A stretch of 64,000 nt of DNA from Buttiauxella massiliensis (GCF_902500225.1 NZ_LR722661.1:57296-121295); one strand, 5' to 3'; positions 37,904-48,546 are shown, counted from the stretch's first letter. The notes: a model not told the origin generated them from the letters alone. Numbers and translations: made by a program.

Positions 37904-39148
37904 TTATTGTCCGCTTAATACTCGCGCCGGATCGATATTACTGGCTCGGCGTGCCGGATACCAACTGGCAAGTAAACTCAGTAGCAATGCTGTGATCAGG
38001 ACATAAAATACATCCAGCCAATGCAGTTCAGATGGCAAGAAATCAATGAAGTAGATATCGCCGGACAAGAACTGATGACCGATTAATTTTTCAATCACGT
38101 GGATAATATTGGTCAATTGCCAGGAGGCCAGCACCCCAACAATCACACCACTTACACTACCCAGCAACCCCGCCAGCAGACCATACCAGACGAAAATGGC
38201 GCGAATCAGACCATCTTTTGCCCCAAGGGTACGCAATACAGCAATGTCGCTGCTCTTGTCTTTAACCGCCATGACAAGCGTGGAAACGATGTTAAAACAG
38301 GCAACTCCGATAACCAGCACCATCGCCAGATACATGATGGCGCGAATCATTTGAATATCGCGATACATATAGCCGTAAGTGCCAATCCAGCTTTTGATAT
38401 AAACGTAAGCATTAGTCACTTCGCCCGCATCACGCACCAGCTTATTGGCATTGAAGACGTCATTGACCTTGATAGCGATACCGGTGACGCTGTCGCCCAT
38501 ATCCAGATAGCTCTGCGCATCAGCCATTGGCACCATTGCCAGGCTGTGGTCAAGCTGACCACTTAGAGCCAGGATTCCAGTGACATGCAGGCGAACACGT
38601 TTCGGTTGCAGAAGTTTGGTACCACCATCACTGTTCGGAATCATTATGGAGACCCAGTCGCCCTGCTTCACCTTCAGCGCATCGGCAACACCTTTACCAA
38701 TAATGATTTGCTGCTGACCCGCTTTAAAATCCTTCCAGCCATTGTTCTGCACATATTCTGGCAGTGCGCTCAGGTGCGTTTCCTGTTGCGGATCGACGCC
38801 TTTTACCACGATGGCACGCAGGTTAGCACCGCTTTCCACCAGGCCAGTGAAGTTGATGTATGGCGCGGCTGCAACGATGCCTTTAACCTTCTCGACACGT
38901 TGCAACACACCTTTCCAGTCGTGGAATGGCTGATTAACCGGCTCGATTTCACCATGTGGCACAACGGCAAGCACGCGATTATTCAGTTCACGCTCAAAAC
39001 CGTTCATCGCACTCAGGCCCACAATCAGTACCGCTACACCTAATGCGATACCTAACGTGGAGATAATTGAGATGAGAGACACCATGCCGCTGCGACGACG
39101 CCCGCGGCTAAAACGTAAACCAATCAGCAGTGACAGTGGCGAAGCCAT
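37904..39148 (-). CDS. lolE: Lipoprotein-releasing ABC transporter permease LolE
   Basis: Inner membrane subunit of LolCDE, which extracts outer-membrane lipoproteins and hands them to LolA. The 414-aa protein has one N-terminal helix, a large periplasmic domain and three C-terminal helices (FtsX-like permease fold). It begins [19 protein letters not shown] and ends DPARVLSGQ, as in E. coli. It overlaps lolD by one base (stop/start), so the three lol genes form one operon. Confidence 0.97.
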   Translation of the reverse strand: MASPLSLLIGLRFSRGRRRSGMVSLISIISTLGIALGVAVLIVGLSAMNGFERELNNRVLAVVPHGEIEPVNQPFHDWKGVLQRVEKVKGIVAAAPYINFTGLVESGANLRAIVVKGVDPQQETHLSALPEYVQNNGWKDFKAGQQQIIIGKGVADALKVKQGDWVSIMIPNSDGGTKLLQPKRVRLHVTGILALSGQLDHSLAMVPMADAQSYLDMGDSVTGIAIKVNDVFNANKLVRDAGEVTNAYVYIKSWIGTYGYMYRDIQMIRAIMYLAMVLVIGVACFNIVSTLVMAVKDKSSDIAVLRTLGAKDGLIRAIFVWYGLLAGLLGSVSGVIVGVLASWQLTNIIHVIEKLIGHQFLSGDIYFIDFLPSELHWLDVFYVLITALLLSLLASWYPARRASNIDPARVLSGQ

Positions 39149-39852
39149 TAATCGGCTCCCATCAAAGTCAGCTCATGAGTCAGCCGGCCATCTTGCATTT
39201 CTAACTGACGAGACATGCGCTTCGCCAGTTTGAGGTCGTGAGTCACCACTAAAAAAGCGGTTCCCTGACGCACATTCAGCTCGCCCAGCAGTTCGAAAAT
39301 GCTATCTGCGTTACGTGCATCGAGGTTACCAGTCGGTTCATCGGCCAGCACAAGGCGCGGGTTATTTACCAGCGCACGAGCAATCGCCACACGCTGGCGC
39401 TCGCCACCTGACAACTCTGACGGACGGTGATTGCTGCGGTGATCAAGCCCTACCGCTTTTAGCATATCCAGCGCACGTTGCTTTGTTTCATCGGTATTCT
39501 TTTTGCCGATGAGCAGTGGCATGGCGACGTTTTCCATCGCGGTAAAATCAGGCAGCAAATGGTGGAACTGATAAATAAACCCCAGCTCCCGGTTGCGCAG
39601 TTCCGCTTTCGCAGAAGAGGACATTGAACTCATTGCTTTGCCATTAAAAATGACATCGCCTGACGTTGGTGTATCCAGGCCGCCCAACAGGTGAAGCAAA
39701 GTACTTTTACCAGAACCAGAGCTGCCGACAATCGCCATCAACTCACCGGTATTGATGCTGAAGCTGACATCATGCAACACGTCCGTTTGCACTTTGCCTT
39801 CCTGATAGCGTTTGCACAGCTTGTCACACTGCAACAGGACAGAATTACTCAT
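39148..39852 (-). CDS. lolD: Lipoprotein-releasing ABC transporter ATPase LolD
   Basis: ATPase of the LolCDE complex. With ATG at 39852 the product is 234 aa, as in E. coli; the frame is open another 30 codons into lolC but that part is not LolD-like. Walker [10 protein letters not shown], the Lol-specific [14 protein letters not shown], signature [14 protein letters not shown], Walker [13 protein letters not shown] and H-loop VVTHD are intact. It overlaps lolC by eight bases. Confidence 0.97.
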   Translation of the reverse strand: MSNSVLLQCDKLCKRYQEGKVQTDVLHDVSFSINTGELMAIVGSSGSGKSTLLHLLGGLDTPTSGDVIFNGKAMSSMSSSAKAELRNRELGFIYQFHHLLPDFTAMENVAMPLLIGKKNTDETKQRALDMLKAVGLDHRSNHRPSELSGGERQRVAIARALVNNPRLVLADEPTGNLDARNADSIFELLGELNVRQGTAFLVVTHDLKLAKRMSRQLEMQDGRLTHELTLMGAD

Positions 39853-41044
39853 AACGTAAAGCCTCAGCGGGAAGTGTCGCGGCGGCACGCCACGATGGAT
39901 AAAGCGTGGATAATAAAGCGACAGCCATAGCAATAATCGCAATCACAATAACTTGTACAGGGTCGATAGCGACCGGCAGCGCAGCACCATCGAGCAACGC
40001 GCCAATAATCGGCATCAAGTTGTTCAACTGGCTGGCAAGTAGCGCGCCAAGTAACGCACCCAGCAAAGCACCGATAACACCCGCACTCGCCCCCTGCACC
40101 ATAAACACTGCCATGATTTGGCGACGCGTAAGCCCCTGAGTCTGGAGAATGGCAACTTCGCCTTGTTTCTCCATCACCAGCAAACCGAGCGACGTGATGA
40201 TGTTAAATGCGGCAACGGCCACAATCAGACTCAACAGCAGCCCCATCATATTTTTTTCCATGCGCACAGCCTGGAACAGCTCACCTTTACGCTCGCGCCA
40301 GTCTTTCCACTCGGTCCCTTGAGGCAAGGTTTGCTGGCTCAGGACATCCACCTTAAGTGGCTCAGCCAGCCACAAACGCCAGCCGGTAATATTGCCTAAC
40401 GGGTAACGCATCAGGCGTGATGCATCTTGCTGGTTCACCAACATTTGATAACCATCGACTTCACTATTAGCCGCGAAGGTACCAATCACATTAAACAAAC
40501 GCTGACTTGGTAAACGTCCCATAGGCGTAAACTGACTGGCGGAAGGCACCATCACGCGGATGCTATCTCCACGCTTAATACCCAATTGCCCGGCAAGCTG
40601 TTCGCCGAGAATAATGTTGTACTGCCCAGCGACCAGGTCTGTTTGTTTCACGTTGACCAGGAACGGCGAAAGCGGATCTTTTTCTTCCGGGTTAACCCCT
40701 AACATGACACCCACAGCAACGCTGCGCGCACTCTGCAGTACTACATCACCCGTAGTAATCGGTGCAATTCGCGTAACACCTTCGAGTTTTAGGTCTTTCG
40801 CAGGAAGTGTTTCAGGGTTAATAGAGCCACTGGTTGAGGTGATAACAGCTTGTGGCATCAAGCCAAGAATGTTGTTTTGCAGCTCACGCTCAAAGCCGTT
40901 CATCACGGAAAGCACCGTGACCAGCGCCATTACGCCAAGCGTAATGCCAATAGTCGACAGCCAGGAGACGAAGCGACCGAAGCGGTCAGCTGCTCGCCCA
41001 CGCATGTAGCGCAGGCCTATAAATAACGCGACAGGTTGATACAT
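39845..41044 (-). CDS. lolC: Lipoprotein-releasing ABC transporter permease LolC
   Basis: First gene of lolCDE; LolC recruits the chaperone LolA through its periplasmic domain (Hook loop). ATG at 41044 gives 399 aa, identical in length to E. coli LolC and starting [18 protein letters not shown]; the frame is open upstream to 41110 without conservation. Four membrane segments and the conserved [15 protein letters not shown] motif are present. Confidence 0.96.
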   Translation of the reverse strand: MYQPVALFIGLRYMRGRAADRFGRFVSWLSTIGITLGVMALVTVLSVMNGFERELQNNILGLMPQAVITSTSGSINPETLPAKDLKLEGVTRIAPITTGDVVLQSARSVAVGVMLGVNPEEKDPLSPFLVNVKQTDLVAGQYNIILGEQLAGQLGIKRGDSIRVMVPSASQFTPMGRLPSQRLFNVIGTFAANSEVDGYQMLVNQQDASRLMRYPLGNITGWRLWLAEPLKVDVLSQQTLPQGTEWKDWRERKGELFQAVRMEKNMMGLLLSLIVAVAAFNIITSLGLLVMEKQGEVAILQTQGLTRRQIMAVFMVQGASAGVIGALLGALLGALLASQLNNLMPIIGALLDGAALPVAIDPVQVIVIAIIAMAVALLSTLYPSWRAAATLPAEALRYE

Positions 41045-41344
41045 GTATTCCGTCTTGTGGCAGTTGCGGATGCAAAGTTGGCAAGAAGTATATAAGCGAT
41101 ACCGTATCAAGTAAATGAAACGTAACGTTTTTTTGATATTTCAGAACATGTGAAATACCAATTAAATCAAACTCATAACATCTTGTTTTCGCTGTAAAGC
41201 CGCATCGATTCGATTATTAATTAATCATGCGGAATTTCTGAATTGCGCCTGATTCTTACAAAAACAGACAAATCAGGTAAAAAAATGCCCGACGATCTTC
41301 CACCCTGAAAGCAAATACAGGCCAACAGAAGATTAAGCCCGCGC
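41045..41344. other. lolC-ycfT divergent intergenic region
   Basis: About 300 AT-rich bases separate the two divergent genes. It must carry both promoters, but I see no convincing operator, repeat or small gene in it. Confidence 0.4.
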
Positions 41345-42418
41345 ATGAAAAATAAACAACTGTGGATCAACCATATCAAAGGGCTATGTATCTGCCTTGT
41401 CGTTATCTATCACTCGGTGATCACCTTTTACCCGCATTTGACGTCGTTACAAAGCGGCCTCCCCGAATACATCGCCAAGAGTTGGATCTACCTGAATCTC
41501 TATCTGGCACCATTTCGTATGCCAGTGTTCTTCTTTATTTCAGGCTTTTTGATCACTCGCTATATCGAGTCGGTGAAATGGCGTGACTGCGTTGATAAAC
41601 GCATCTGGAATATTTTCTATGTCCTGGTGCTGTGGGGTGTTTTGCAATGGCTGGGGATTTCGCTTATCAACCAGTGGCTGGCACCGGAACTGGTGCGTAA
41701 CCCCACGTCTAACGCAGCGTATTCGGAAACTCTGCTGCAATTTGCCACCAGCATGGCAAAAGCCAGCACCAGTCTTTGGTATCTCTATGCGCTGATAATC
41801 TATTTCGCGATATTCAAAAGTCTCCGTCGCTATAAAGTTCCGGTAATCATCATGCTGCTTGGAGTAAACGTGGCAATCAGCTTTATGCCGTTGCCGTGGT
41901 GGGGCATGAACAGCGTAGTGCGCAATATGTGTTATTACGGTTTGGGTGCATGGTTCGGCCCACAATTGATGACGTGGATGAAAACGACCCATTTCCGCCA
42001 ACATCCGCTGCTTTGTACAGCAGCCGCTCTGCTCTCCGTAGCGCTGTATCTGGTGAATGTCCCAGTAGTGATTTCCGTGGTGTCGATTTTTGTCATCATG
42101 AAGCTGTTTTATATTCTGGATAGTTGGCGCGAGAGCCGTTCCGATGCATTTCTGAATATTGTTGGTTCAAACACCATCGCTATTTACACCACCCACCGCA
42201 TCATCATCGAAGCATTGAGTTTGTTTATGATCGGGCAAATTAACGCAGACAGAATCTCCGATAACCTGCTGATCGCCGTTTTACTGGTTTATCCATTTGT
42301 CAGCCTGGCAACGTGCACTCTAATAGGTTTGGGATTCAGGAAATTATCACGTGCGCTATGGGGCGATATGCTTTTTACCCCTCCCACCAAAATGGTGTTC
42401 GCGACTGACATACGCTAA
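41345..42418 (+). CDS. ycfT: Acyltransferase-3 family inner membrane protein YcfT
   Basis: A 357-aa polytopic protein of the acyltransferase 3 family (OafA/NodX-type), orthologous to E. coli YcfT of the same length; its substrate is unknown. The family His is in VVIYHSVITFYPH near the N terminus, and FFFISGFLITRY follows. About ten hydrophobic helices are visible. It lies between lolC (divergent) and mfd, as in E. coli. Confidence 0.93.
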   Translation: MKNKQLWINHIKGLCICLVVIYHSVITFYPHLTSLQSGLPEYIAKSWIYLNLYLAPFRMPVFFFISGFLITRYIESVKWRDCVDKRIWNIFYVLVLWGVLQWLGISLINQWLAPELVRNPTSNAAYSETLLQFATSMAKASTSLWYLYALIIYFAIFKSLRRYKVPVIIMLLGVNVAISFMPLPWWGMNSVVRNMCYYGLGAWFGPQLMTWMKTTHFRQHPLLCTAAALLSVALYLVNVPVVISVVSIFVIMKLFYILDSWRESRSDAFLNIVGSNTIAIYTTHRIIIEALSLFMIGQINADRISDNLLIAVLLVYPFVSLATCTLIGLGFRKLSRALWGDMLFTPPTKMVFATDIR

Positions 42419-42569
42419 ACGTTCTTTCTCAGGCGGCGTTGCGATTGGGTTGCTAATACAAAACGATCGCGGATAATAAACAACATTGTTTTCGAGTGCT
42501 TATCAATACCCTGCAGCTTGATAGATGAAGGGTAAACACGGCGCAACCTGAGAGATGCTGACGTCCACC

Positions 42570-45500
42570 ATGTCTGAAAATTATCGCTATTCCTTACCTG
42601 TTAAAGCTGGCGATCAGCGCCAGCTTGGAGAACTCACCGGTTCAGCTTGTGCGACCGAAGTTGCCGAGATCGTCGAGCGCCATAGTGGGCCGGTGGTGCT
42701 GATTGCCCCTGATATGCAGAATGCTCTACGCCTGCATGACGAAATTAGCCAGTTTACGGAAAGCCTGGTGGTGAATCTTGCTGACTGGGAAACGCTGCCG
42801 TACGACAGCTTTTCACCGCATCAGGAAATCATCTCTTCGCGTTTATCCACGCTGTATCAATTGCCAACCATGCAGCGCGGCGTACTGATATTGCCAGTCA
42901 ACACTTTGATGCAACGCGTCTGCCCGCATAGTTATTTGCATGGCCACGCGCTGGTAATGAAAAAAGGTCAACGTTTATCGCGCGATAACCTGCGTAGCCA
43001 ATTAGAACAGGCAGGTTATCGCAGCGTTGATCAAGTTATGGAACACGGTGAATTTGCTACCCGTGGTGCATTGCTAGATTTGTACCCGATGGGCAGTGAG
43101 CAGCCTTATCGCATCGACTTTTTCGATGATGAAATCGACAGCCTGCGTGTGTTTGATGTCGATACACAGCGCACACTCCAGGAAGTTGATGCCATCAACT
43201 TACTCCCTGCTCACGAATTCCCGACCGACAAAACGGCTATTGAGCTGTTCCGTAGCCAGTGGCGCGACAAGTTTGACGTGAAGCGCGAACCTGAACATAT
43301 CTATCAGCAAGTCAGTAAAGGCATGCTCCCGGCAGGGATTGAATACTGGCAGCCGCTGTTCTTTAGCGAGCCATTACCGCCGCTGTTCAGCTATTTCCCG
43401 AAAAATACCTTGCTGATAAACACCGGCGATATTGAAACCAGCGCCGAGCGCTTCTGGCAGGATACGTTCGCCCGTTTCGAAAACCGTGGTGTTGACCCAA
43501 TGCGCCCACTGCTGCCACCGGAAAGTCTGTGGCTGCGCGTTGATGAACTCTTCAGCGAGCTAAAAGCCTGGCCGCGAATCCAGCTAAAAACCGAATCTCT
43601 GGCCGATAAAGCCGCGTTTACTAATCTGGGTTATCGCGCCCTACCGGATCTTTCTGTTCAGGCGCAGCAAAAAGCGCCGCTCGATAACCTGCGTAAATTC
43701 CTTGAGTCTTTCGCCGGGCCGGTAGTGTTTTCCGTAGAAAGCGAAGGTCGCCGCGAAGCATTGGGCGAGCTGTTAGCTCGCATTAAAGTGGCACCAAAAC
43801 GTATTTACCGTCTCGATGAAGTGACGGATAAAGGCCGCTACTTAATGCTTGGCTCCAGCGAGCATGGTTTTATCGACACGCTGCGCAACCGTGCGTTGAT
43901 TTGTGAAAGCGATCTGCTGGGCGAGCGCGTTAGTCGTCGACGTCAGGACAGCCGTCGCACCATTAACCCAGATACCCTGATTCGTAACCTCGCAGAGCTG
44001 CGTACCGGGCAACCGGTCGTGCATCTTGAACATGGCGTTGGGCGTTATGCCGGTTTAACCACCCTGGAAGCGGGCGGCATCACCGCTGAATATTTGATGC
44101 TGACCTATCATGGCGATGCAAAACTGTATGTGCCGGTTTCGTCTCTCCATTTGATTAGCCGCTATGCAGGCGGTGCCGAAGAAAACGCGCCACTGCACAA
44201 ACTCGGCAGCGATGCCTGGTCCCGTGCTCGCCAGAAAGCGGCAGAAAAAGTGCGCGATGTTGCTGCTGAACTGCTGGATATTTACGCGCAACGCGCTGCC
44301 AAAGAGGGCTTTGCCTTTAAGCATGACCGCGAGCAGTATCAGCTGTTCTGCGATGCCTTCCCGTTTGAAACCACACCCGATCAGGCACAAGCCATTAACG
44401 CGGTATTAAGCGATATGTGCCGGCCGCTGGCGATGGACCGGCTGGTATGTGGTGACGTGGGCTTCGGTAAAACCGAAGTCGCCATGCGCGCCGCATTCCT
44501 TGCGGTTGAAAACCATAAGCAAGTTGCGGTGCTGGTGCCAACCACCCTGCTTGCGCAGCAGCACCTGGACAACTTCCGCGACCGTTTCGCCAACTGGCCA
44601 GTGCGCATTGAAATGCTGTCACGTTTCCGTACGGCTAAAGAGCAGGCGCAAATCCTCGAAGAAGCACGAGAAGGGAAAGTCGATATTCTGATCGGTACGC
44701 ATAAGCTATTGCAGAATGACGTGAAGATGAAAGATCTCGGCCTGCTGATTGTCGACGAAGAACACCGCTTCGGCGTGCGTCATAAAGAACGCATCAAAGC
44801 CATGCGTGCCGATGTCGATATCCTGACGCTAACTGCCACACCAATTCCACGTACGCTGAATATGGCAATGAGCGGAATGCGCGATTTGTCCATTATCGCA
44901 ACGCCTCCGGCACGCCGACTGGCAGTTAAAACCTTCGTTCGCGAGTACGACAGTCTGGTGGTTCGCGAAGCAATCTTGCGTGAAGTGTTGCGTGGTGGCC
45001 AGGTCTACTATCTCTATAACGATGTAGAAAACATCCAGAAAGCAGCAGATCGCCTCGCCGAGCTTGTACCGGAAGCACGTATTACTATCGGCCACGGCCA
45101 AATGCGTGAACGCGAGCTGGAACGAGTGATGAACGACTTCCACCACCAGCGTTTTAACGTGCTGGTGTGTACCACGATCATCGAAACGGGTATCGATATT
45201 CCGACTGCCAATACCATCATTATTGAACGCGCAGACCATTTCGGCCTTGCACAGTTACACCAGTTGCGTGGCCGCGTCGGGCGTTCGCATCACCAGGCTT
45301 ATGCATGGCTTCTGACGCCACATCCGAAAGCAATGACCACCGATGCGCAGAAACGCCTGGAAGCTATCGCATCGTTAGAAGACCTGGGTGCGGGCTTTGC
45401 GCTGGCGACTCACGATCTTGAAATTCGCGGTGCGGGTGAATTACTTGGCGAAGGCCAGAGTGGTTCGATGGAAACTATCGGATTCTCGCTGTACATGGAG

Positions 45501-46016
45501 ATGCTGGAAAACGCCGTCGATGCGCTTAAAGAGGGTCGCGAGCCGTCACTTGAGGATTTGACCAGTAGCCAAACCGAAGTTGAACTGCGTATGCCCGCGT
45601 TGTTGCCGGATGATTTCATCCCGGACGTCAACACCCGTCTGTCGTTCTATAAACGCATTGCCAGTGCCAAAACGGCGCATGAGCTTGATGAATTAAAAGT
45701 GGAATTGATTGACCGTTTTGGCCTGTTGCCGGATGCCGCTCGTAATCTGCTGGATATTGCGGCATTGCGCCAGCAGGCACAAAAACTCGGCGTACGTAAG
45801 ATTGAAGGCCATGATAAAGGTGGTGTGATTGAGTTTGCTGAGAAAAACCACGTTGACCCGGTTTGGTTGATTGGTTTGCTGCAAAAACAGCCGCAACATT
45901 ACCGTCTGGATGGGCCAACCCGACTCAAATTTATTGAAGACCTCGCAGATCGTAAAGCGCGTATGGACTGGGTGCGTAACTTTATGCATCAGTTGGCGCA
46001 GAACGCTGTAGCGTAG
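42570..46016 (+). CDS. mfd: Transcription-repair coupling factor Mfd
   Basis: Mfd displaces RNA polymerase stalled at DNA lesions and recruits UvrA. With ATG at 42570 the product has 1148 aa, exactly the E. coli length; an upstream ATG at 42555 would add five residues. Domains in order: UvrB-like domains 1-3 (with HGEFATRGALLDLYP), the RNA-polymerase-interacting CarD-like domain (VHLEHGVGRYAGL, about 480), RecG-type helicase motifs GDVGFGKTE (Walker A, about 630) and DEEHRFGV, the TRG motif region, and the C-terminal regulatory domain. A weak hairpin follows it. Confidence 0.98.
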   Translation: MSENYRYSLPVKAGDQRQLGELTGSACATEVAEIVERHSGPVVLIAPDMQNALRLHDEISQFTESLVVNLADWETLPYDSFSPHQEIISSRLSTLYQLPTMQRGVLILPVNTLMQRVCPHSYLHGHALVMKKGQRLSRDNLRSQLEQAGYRSVDQVMEHGEFATRGALLDLYPMGSEQPYRIDFFDDEIDSLRVFDVDTQRTLQEVDAINLLPAHEFPTDKTAIELFRSQWRDKFDVKREPEHIYQQVSKGMLPAGIEYWQPLFFSEPLPPLFSYFPKNTLLINTGDIETSAERFWQDTFARFENRGVDPMRPLLPPESLWLRVDELFSELKAWPRIQLKTESLADKAAFTNLGYRALPDLSVQAQQKAPLDNLRKFLESFAGPVVFSVESEGRREALGELLARIKVAPKRIYRLDEVTDKGRYLMLGSSEHGFIDTLRNRALICESDLLGERVSRRRQDSRRTINPDTLIRNLAELRTGQPVVHLEHGVGRYAGLTTLEAGGITAEYLMLTYHGDAKLYVPVSSLHLISRYAGGAEENAPLHKLGSDAWSRARQKAAEKVRDVAAELLDIYAQRAAKEGFAFKHDREQYQLFCDAFPFETTPDQAQAINAVLSDMCRPLAMDRLVCGDVGFGKTEVAMRAAFLAVENHKQVAVLVPTTLLAQQHLDNFRDRFANWPVRIEMLSRFRTAKEQAQILEEAREGKVDILIGTHKLLQNDVKMKDLGLLIVDEEHRFGVRHKERIKAMRADVDILTLTATPIPRTLNMAMSGMRDLSIIATPPARRLAVKTFVREYDSLVVREAILREVLRGGQVYYLYNDVENIQKAADRLAELVPEARITIGHGQMRERELERVMNDFHHQRFNVLVCTTIIETGIDIPTANTIIIERADHFGLAQLHQLRGRVGRSHHQAYAWLLTPHPKAMTTDAQKRLEAIASLEDLGAGFALATHDLEIRGAGELLGEGQSGSMETIGFSLYMEMLENAVDALKEGREPSLEDLTSSQTEVELRMPALLPDDFIPDVNTRLSFYKRIASAKTAHELDELKVELIDRFGLLPDAARNLLDIAALRQQAQKLGVRKIEGHDKGGVIEFAEKNHVDPVWLIGLLQKQPQHYRLDGPTRLKFIEDLADRKARMDWVRNFMHQLAQNAVA

Positions 46017-46023
46017 TTCTCAT

Positions 46024-46057
46024 GATGGCGGGTAGCGGTTGCGCTTACCCGCCATCC
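46024..46057 (+). terminator. Hairpin after mfd
   Basis: Long inverted repeat GATGGCGGGTA / TACCCGCCATC with a ten-base loop, followed by C-rich then T-rich sequence. It may be a terminator or a REP-like element. Confidence 0.55.
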
Positions 46058-46178
46058 CCCATTTAATCGTAACATTTACACATCCTTTCAATCCGCCAGG
46101 ATTTCCCGACATCCCCCCCTGCCATAATCATCGATTAACTTTTTTATAACATTAACCATAATATTTATAGGGTTTATC

Positions 46179-47165
46179 GTGATTACCTCTTTGAGCGTTT
46201 TATCATCTCGCAAAGCACGCGCTATGCGTTGGCTGGCGTCGATTATGCTGGTTAGCGCAGCACTCACCGCTTTTAACGCGAATGCCAACTCTTATCCTCT
46301 GCCAGCAGAAGGCAGCCGTCTTATCGGTCAGAACTTTTTCCATGAGGTAAAAGATGACGGTGGTTCACTTGAGGCTATCGCCAAAAAATACAATGTTGGC
46401 TTCCTTGCTTTATTACAGGCCAACCCTGGTGTCGATCCCTATGTTCCCCGTGCGGGCAGTGTTTTGACGATTCCACGCCAGATGATACTGCCGGATGCGC
46501 CACGTGAAGGGCTGGTTCTCAATCTTGCCGAGCTACGCGTTTACTATTATCCCAAAGGAAAGAACAGCGTGACGGTTTATCCGATTGGTATCGGCCAGCT
46601 TGGCGGTGATACGGTAACGCCAACTATGGTGACCAGTGTTTCAGATAAACGGGCCAATCCAACCTGGACTCCAACTGCAAATATTCGCGCTCGTTACCTG
46701 GCAAATGGCATCAAGCTTCCAGCTGTTGTTCCTGCCGGGCCGGAGAACCCAATGGGTCACCATGCGATTCGTCTCGCAGCCTTTGGCGGTGTTTATCTGC
46801 TGCACGGAACTAACGCAGATTTCGGCATTGGTATGCGTGTCAGCTCGGGCTGTATTCGTCTGCGTGATGACGATATTAAAGCGCTGTATAAAGATATGCC
46901 TGTCGGAACGCCCGTTCGCATTATTAATACCGCGATTAAAACGTCCATCGAGCCAGATGGCAGACGTTTAGTTGAGGTACATCAGCCACTGTCGAAAAAT
47001 ATTAATGATGATCCTCAAGTGCTGCCGATTACGCTGACTGAACAAATGAAACAGTTCCAGGCCGCACCTGAAACTGATGCGACAGTTATGGAACAGGCGA
47101 TACAACACCGCTCGGGCATGCCAATTGAAGTAAATGCTCATACCGTTGCAACCAACGAAATATAA
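46179..47165 (+). CDS. ldtC: L,D-transpeptidase LdtC (YcfS)
   Basis: Periplasmic L,D-transpeptidase attaching Braun lipoprotein to peptidoglycan. Domains: signal/anchor region (about 1-36, ending NANA-N), a LysM motif (SLEAIAKKYNVGFLALLQAN, about 60-100), then the YkuD domain with the HGTNADFGIG and the catalytic Cys225 in SSGCIRL. I take GTG 46179 as start because AGGG lies just upstream; ATG 46224 is an alternative giving a shorter signal peptide. Length (328) compares with about 320 in E. coli. It has a strong terminator. Confidence 0.94.
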   Translation: MITSLSVLSSRKARAMRWLASIMLVSAALTAFNANANSYPLPAEGSRLIGQNFFHEVKDDGGSLEAIAKKYNVGFLALLQANPGVDPYVPRAGSVLTIPRQMILPDAPREGLVLNLAELRVYYYPKGKNSVTVYPIGIGQLGGDTVTPTMVTSVSDKRANPTWTPTANIRARYLANGIKLPAVVPAGPENPMGHHAIRLAAFGGVYLLHGTNADFGIGMRVSSGCIRLRDDDIKALYKDMPVGTPVRIINTAIKTSIEPDGRRLVEVHQPLSKNINDDPQVLPITLTEQMKQFQAAPETDATVMEQAIQHRSGMPIEVNAHTVATNEI

Positions 47166-47177
47166 TTTCTTCGAATA

Positions 47178-47213
47178 GAAAAAGGCCCTGCTTTTGTTAG
47201 CAGGGCCTTTTTT
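47178..47213 (+). terminator. ldtC terminator
   Basis: AAAAAGGCCCTGC...GCAGGGCCTTTTTT hairpin with a nine-base loop. Confidence 0.9.
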
Positions 47214-47251
47214 ATTGAACTGGGTTTATAAAGCGACGCTCACACGACCCA

Positions 47252-47375
47252 ATACCCAAAATAATTCGAGGCGCAGCAAGGTGGCAAAGGAGCAAATCCC
47301 GAATCACTTACTCTTGTAAGTGATTCGGGTTAGTCAGTGCTGCCAACACCGCTGCAACTTGAAGTATGAAGGGAA
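47252..47375. repeat. Diverged ERIC element
   Basis: A unit of about 124 bases with terminal inverted repeat (ATACCC near the left end, GGGAAT at the right) and a central hairpin CCCGAATCACTTAC / GTAAGTGATTCGGG. The right arm CTGCAACTTGAAGTATGA is the classic ERIC end. Compared with the copy at 63743 the centre is altered. It separates ldtC and bhsA. Confidence 0.8.
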
Positions 47376-47378
47376 TGC

Positions 47379-47636
47379 TTATTTATAAATTACCGCAGTA
47401 CCGTGCAAAGTGTTCGGGCCGGTAACTGAAGTAATACGGAATGAGCTTGCACCCATTTTATCCGCTTTCGCAGCCAATTCTGCTTCGAGTGAGTCAAGAT
47501 TAGTCCCGGCAGTTGCGGTCACAGTACCCACTTTTTGTTGGCCTGCGGGAGTCGCCTGAACTTCAACAGCCGCGAAACTTGCAAAAGACAGGGAGCTAAG
47601 AACAGCAGCAACGATCAGAGTTTTTACGTTTTTCAT
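47379..47636 (-). CDS. bhsA: BhsA (ComC, YcfR) stress and biofilm outer membrane protein
   Basis: An 85-aa DUF1471/YhcN-family exported protein. In E. coli BhsA (ComC) lowers outer membrane copper permeability and affects biofilm and stress tolerance. Signal peptide 1-22 (ends SFA-AV); the DUF1471 core LEAELAAKADKMGASSFRITSVTG and terminal HGTAVIYK follow. It is divergent from its regulator gene comR, the E. coli arrangement. The intergenic region carries candidate ComR and CRP sites. Confidence 0.95.
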   Translation of the reverse strand: MKNVKTLIVAAVLSSLSFASFAAVEVQATPAGQQKVGTVTATAGTNLDSLEAELAAKADKMGASSFRITSVTGPNTLHGTAVIYK

Positions 47637-47710
47637 GTTATTTACCTTGAGCAGATTATTTGGAAGACCGTTAAATCTATTTACTTAACGTTCGATAAGT
47701 AAATATTAAA

Positions 47711-47726
47711 CGTGATCTGAATCACG
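47711..47726. promoter_or_regulatory. CRP-like palindrome upstream of bhsA
   Basis: CGTGAT-CTGA-ATCACG is a perfect inverted repeat with the GTGA-N6-TCAC core of a CRP site. It lies 75 bases before the bhsA start. Confidence 0.45.
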
Positions 47727-47743
47727 GTCAAATAATTTTTGTA

Positions 47744-47854
47744 ATGATCGTTAATTATTTTATAAAAACACTATTTTTCATAAAGATAGAATTAATTTAT
47801 TTTTAAACCTAAAGCCTCTGGCTCCTACATGGTATTATTTTTATAATGATCGTT
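47744..47854. promoter_or_regulatory. Repeated ATGATCGTT elements, candidate ComR sites
   Basis: ATGATCGTT occurs at 47744-47752 and again at 47846-47854 in the bhsA-comR divergent region. E. coli ComR represses comC(bhsA) from this region, so these are plausible half-operators; this is inference from repetition. Confidence 0.4.
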
Positions 47855-47884
47855 CACTAAACAGACAAAGGTTAAACGGTTCCC

Positions 47885-48517
47885 ATGTCCACTGACACTA
47901 GTTGCATTAAAAAAAGCCGTGGCCGACCGAAGGTGTTTGATAGGGAAGCTGCACTTGACAAGGCCATGGCTTTGTTCTGGAAACACGGCTACGAAGCCAC
48001 CTCTATGGCACATTTAGTTGAAGCAACAGGTGCAAAAGCGCCAACGCTTTATGCAGAGTTCACCAACAAAGAAGGTATGTTCAAGGCAGTATTAGATCGC
48101 TATATCGCACGAGTAACGCAGCAGCGTGAGGCTTGCCTTTATTGCGAAGATCGTACTCTGGAACAGACCCTGGAAGATTATCTCTCTTTGCTGGCAGAGA
48201 TGTTTACTGACAAAGAGACACCATCAGGCTGCTTTATGATATGTACCTCTGCGGTGCTGGCCGTCTCTTCGGAAGATATCTCCGCGATGATAAAAATGCG
48301 TCAGTCGATGCAGGAAGCAACTCTGGTTCACTTCCTTGAGCAGCGACAGCAAAAAGGTGAAATTCCGGCAACCACAAGCGTACGCAATCTGGCGAAATAT
48401 CTCTGTTGTATCATTCAGGGGATGTCGATCAGCGCAATCGAAAATGCCAGCTATGAAGAGCTGATGCAGATCGTGAAAACCACACTACGATTGTTGCCGG
48501 AACTAAAGAAAATCTAA
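47885..48517 (+). CDS. comR: TetR-family repressor ComR (YcfQ)
   Basis: TetR-family regulator of 210 aa, the same length as E. coli ComR, which represses bhsA/comC and is released by copper. The N-terminal helix-turn-helix is clear (TSMAHLVEATGAKAPTLYAEF, about 40-60), preceded by the basic KKSRGRPKVFDRE. Cysteines in LYCEDRT, GCFMICTS and LCCI are candidates for copper sensing. It has a terminator, after which the accessory iron locus begins. Confidence 0.93.
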   Translation: MSTDTSCIKKSRGRPKVFDREAALDKAMALFWKHGYEATSMAHLVEATGAKAPTLYAEFTNKEGMFKAVLDRYIARVTQQREACLYCEDRTLEQTLEDYLSLLAEMFTDKETPSGCFMICTSAVLAVSSEDISAMIKMRQSMQEATLVHFLEQRQQKGEIPATTSVRNLAKYLCCIIQGMSISAIENASYEELMQIVKTTLRLLPELKKI

Positions 48518-48520
48518 CCA

Positions 48521-48545
48521 TGGGCGGCTTTGCCGCCCTTTTTGT
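48521..48545. terminator. comR terminator
   Basis: GGGCGGC-TTT-GCCGCCC hairpin with TTTTT tail between convergent comR and the siderophore-interacting gene. Confidence 0.88.
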
Positions 48546-48546
48546 A

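Noticed and set aside
46024..46057. Small RNA gene after mfd
   Set aside because: Only one long hairpin is visible, without a promoter; a terminator or REP-like element is simpler.
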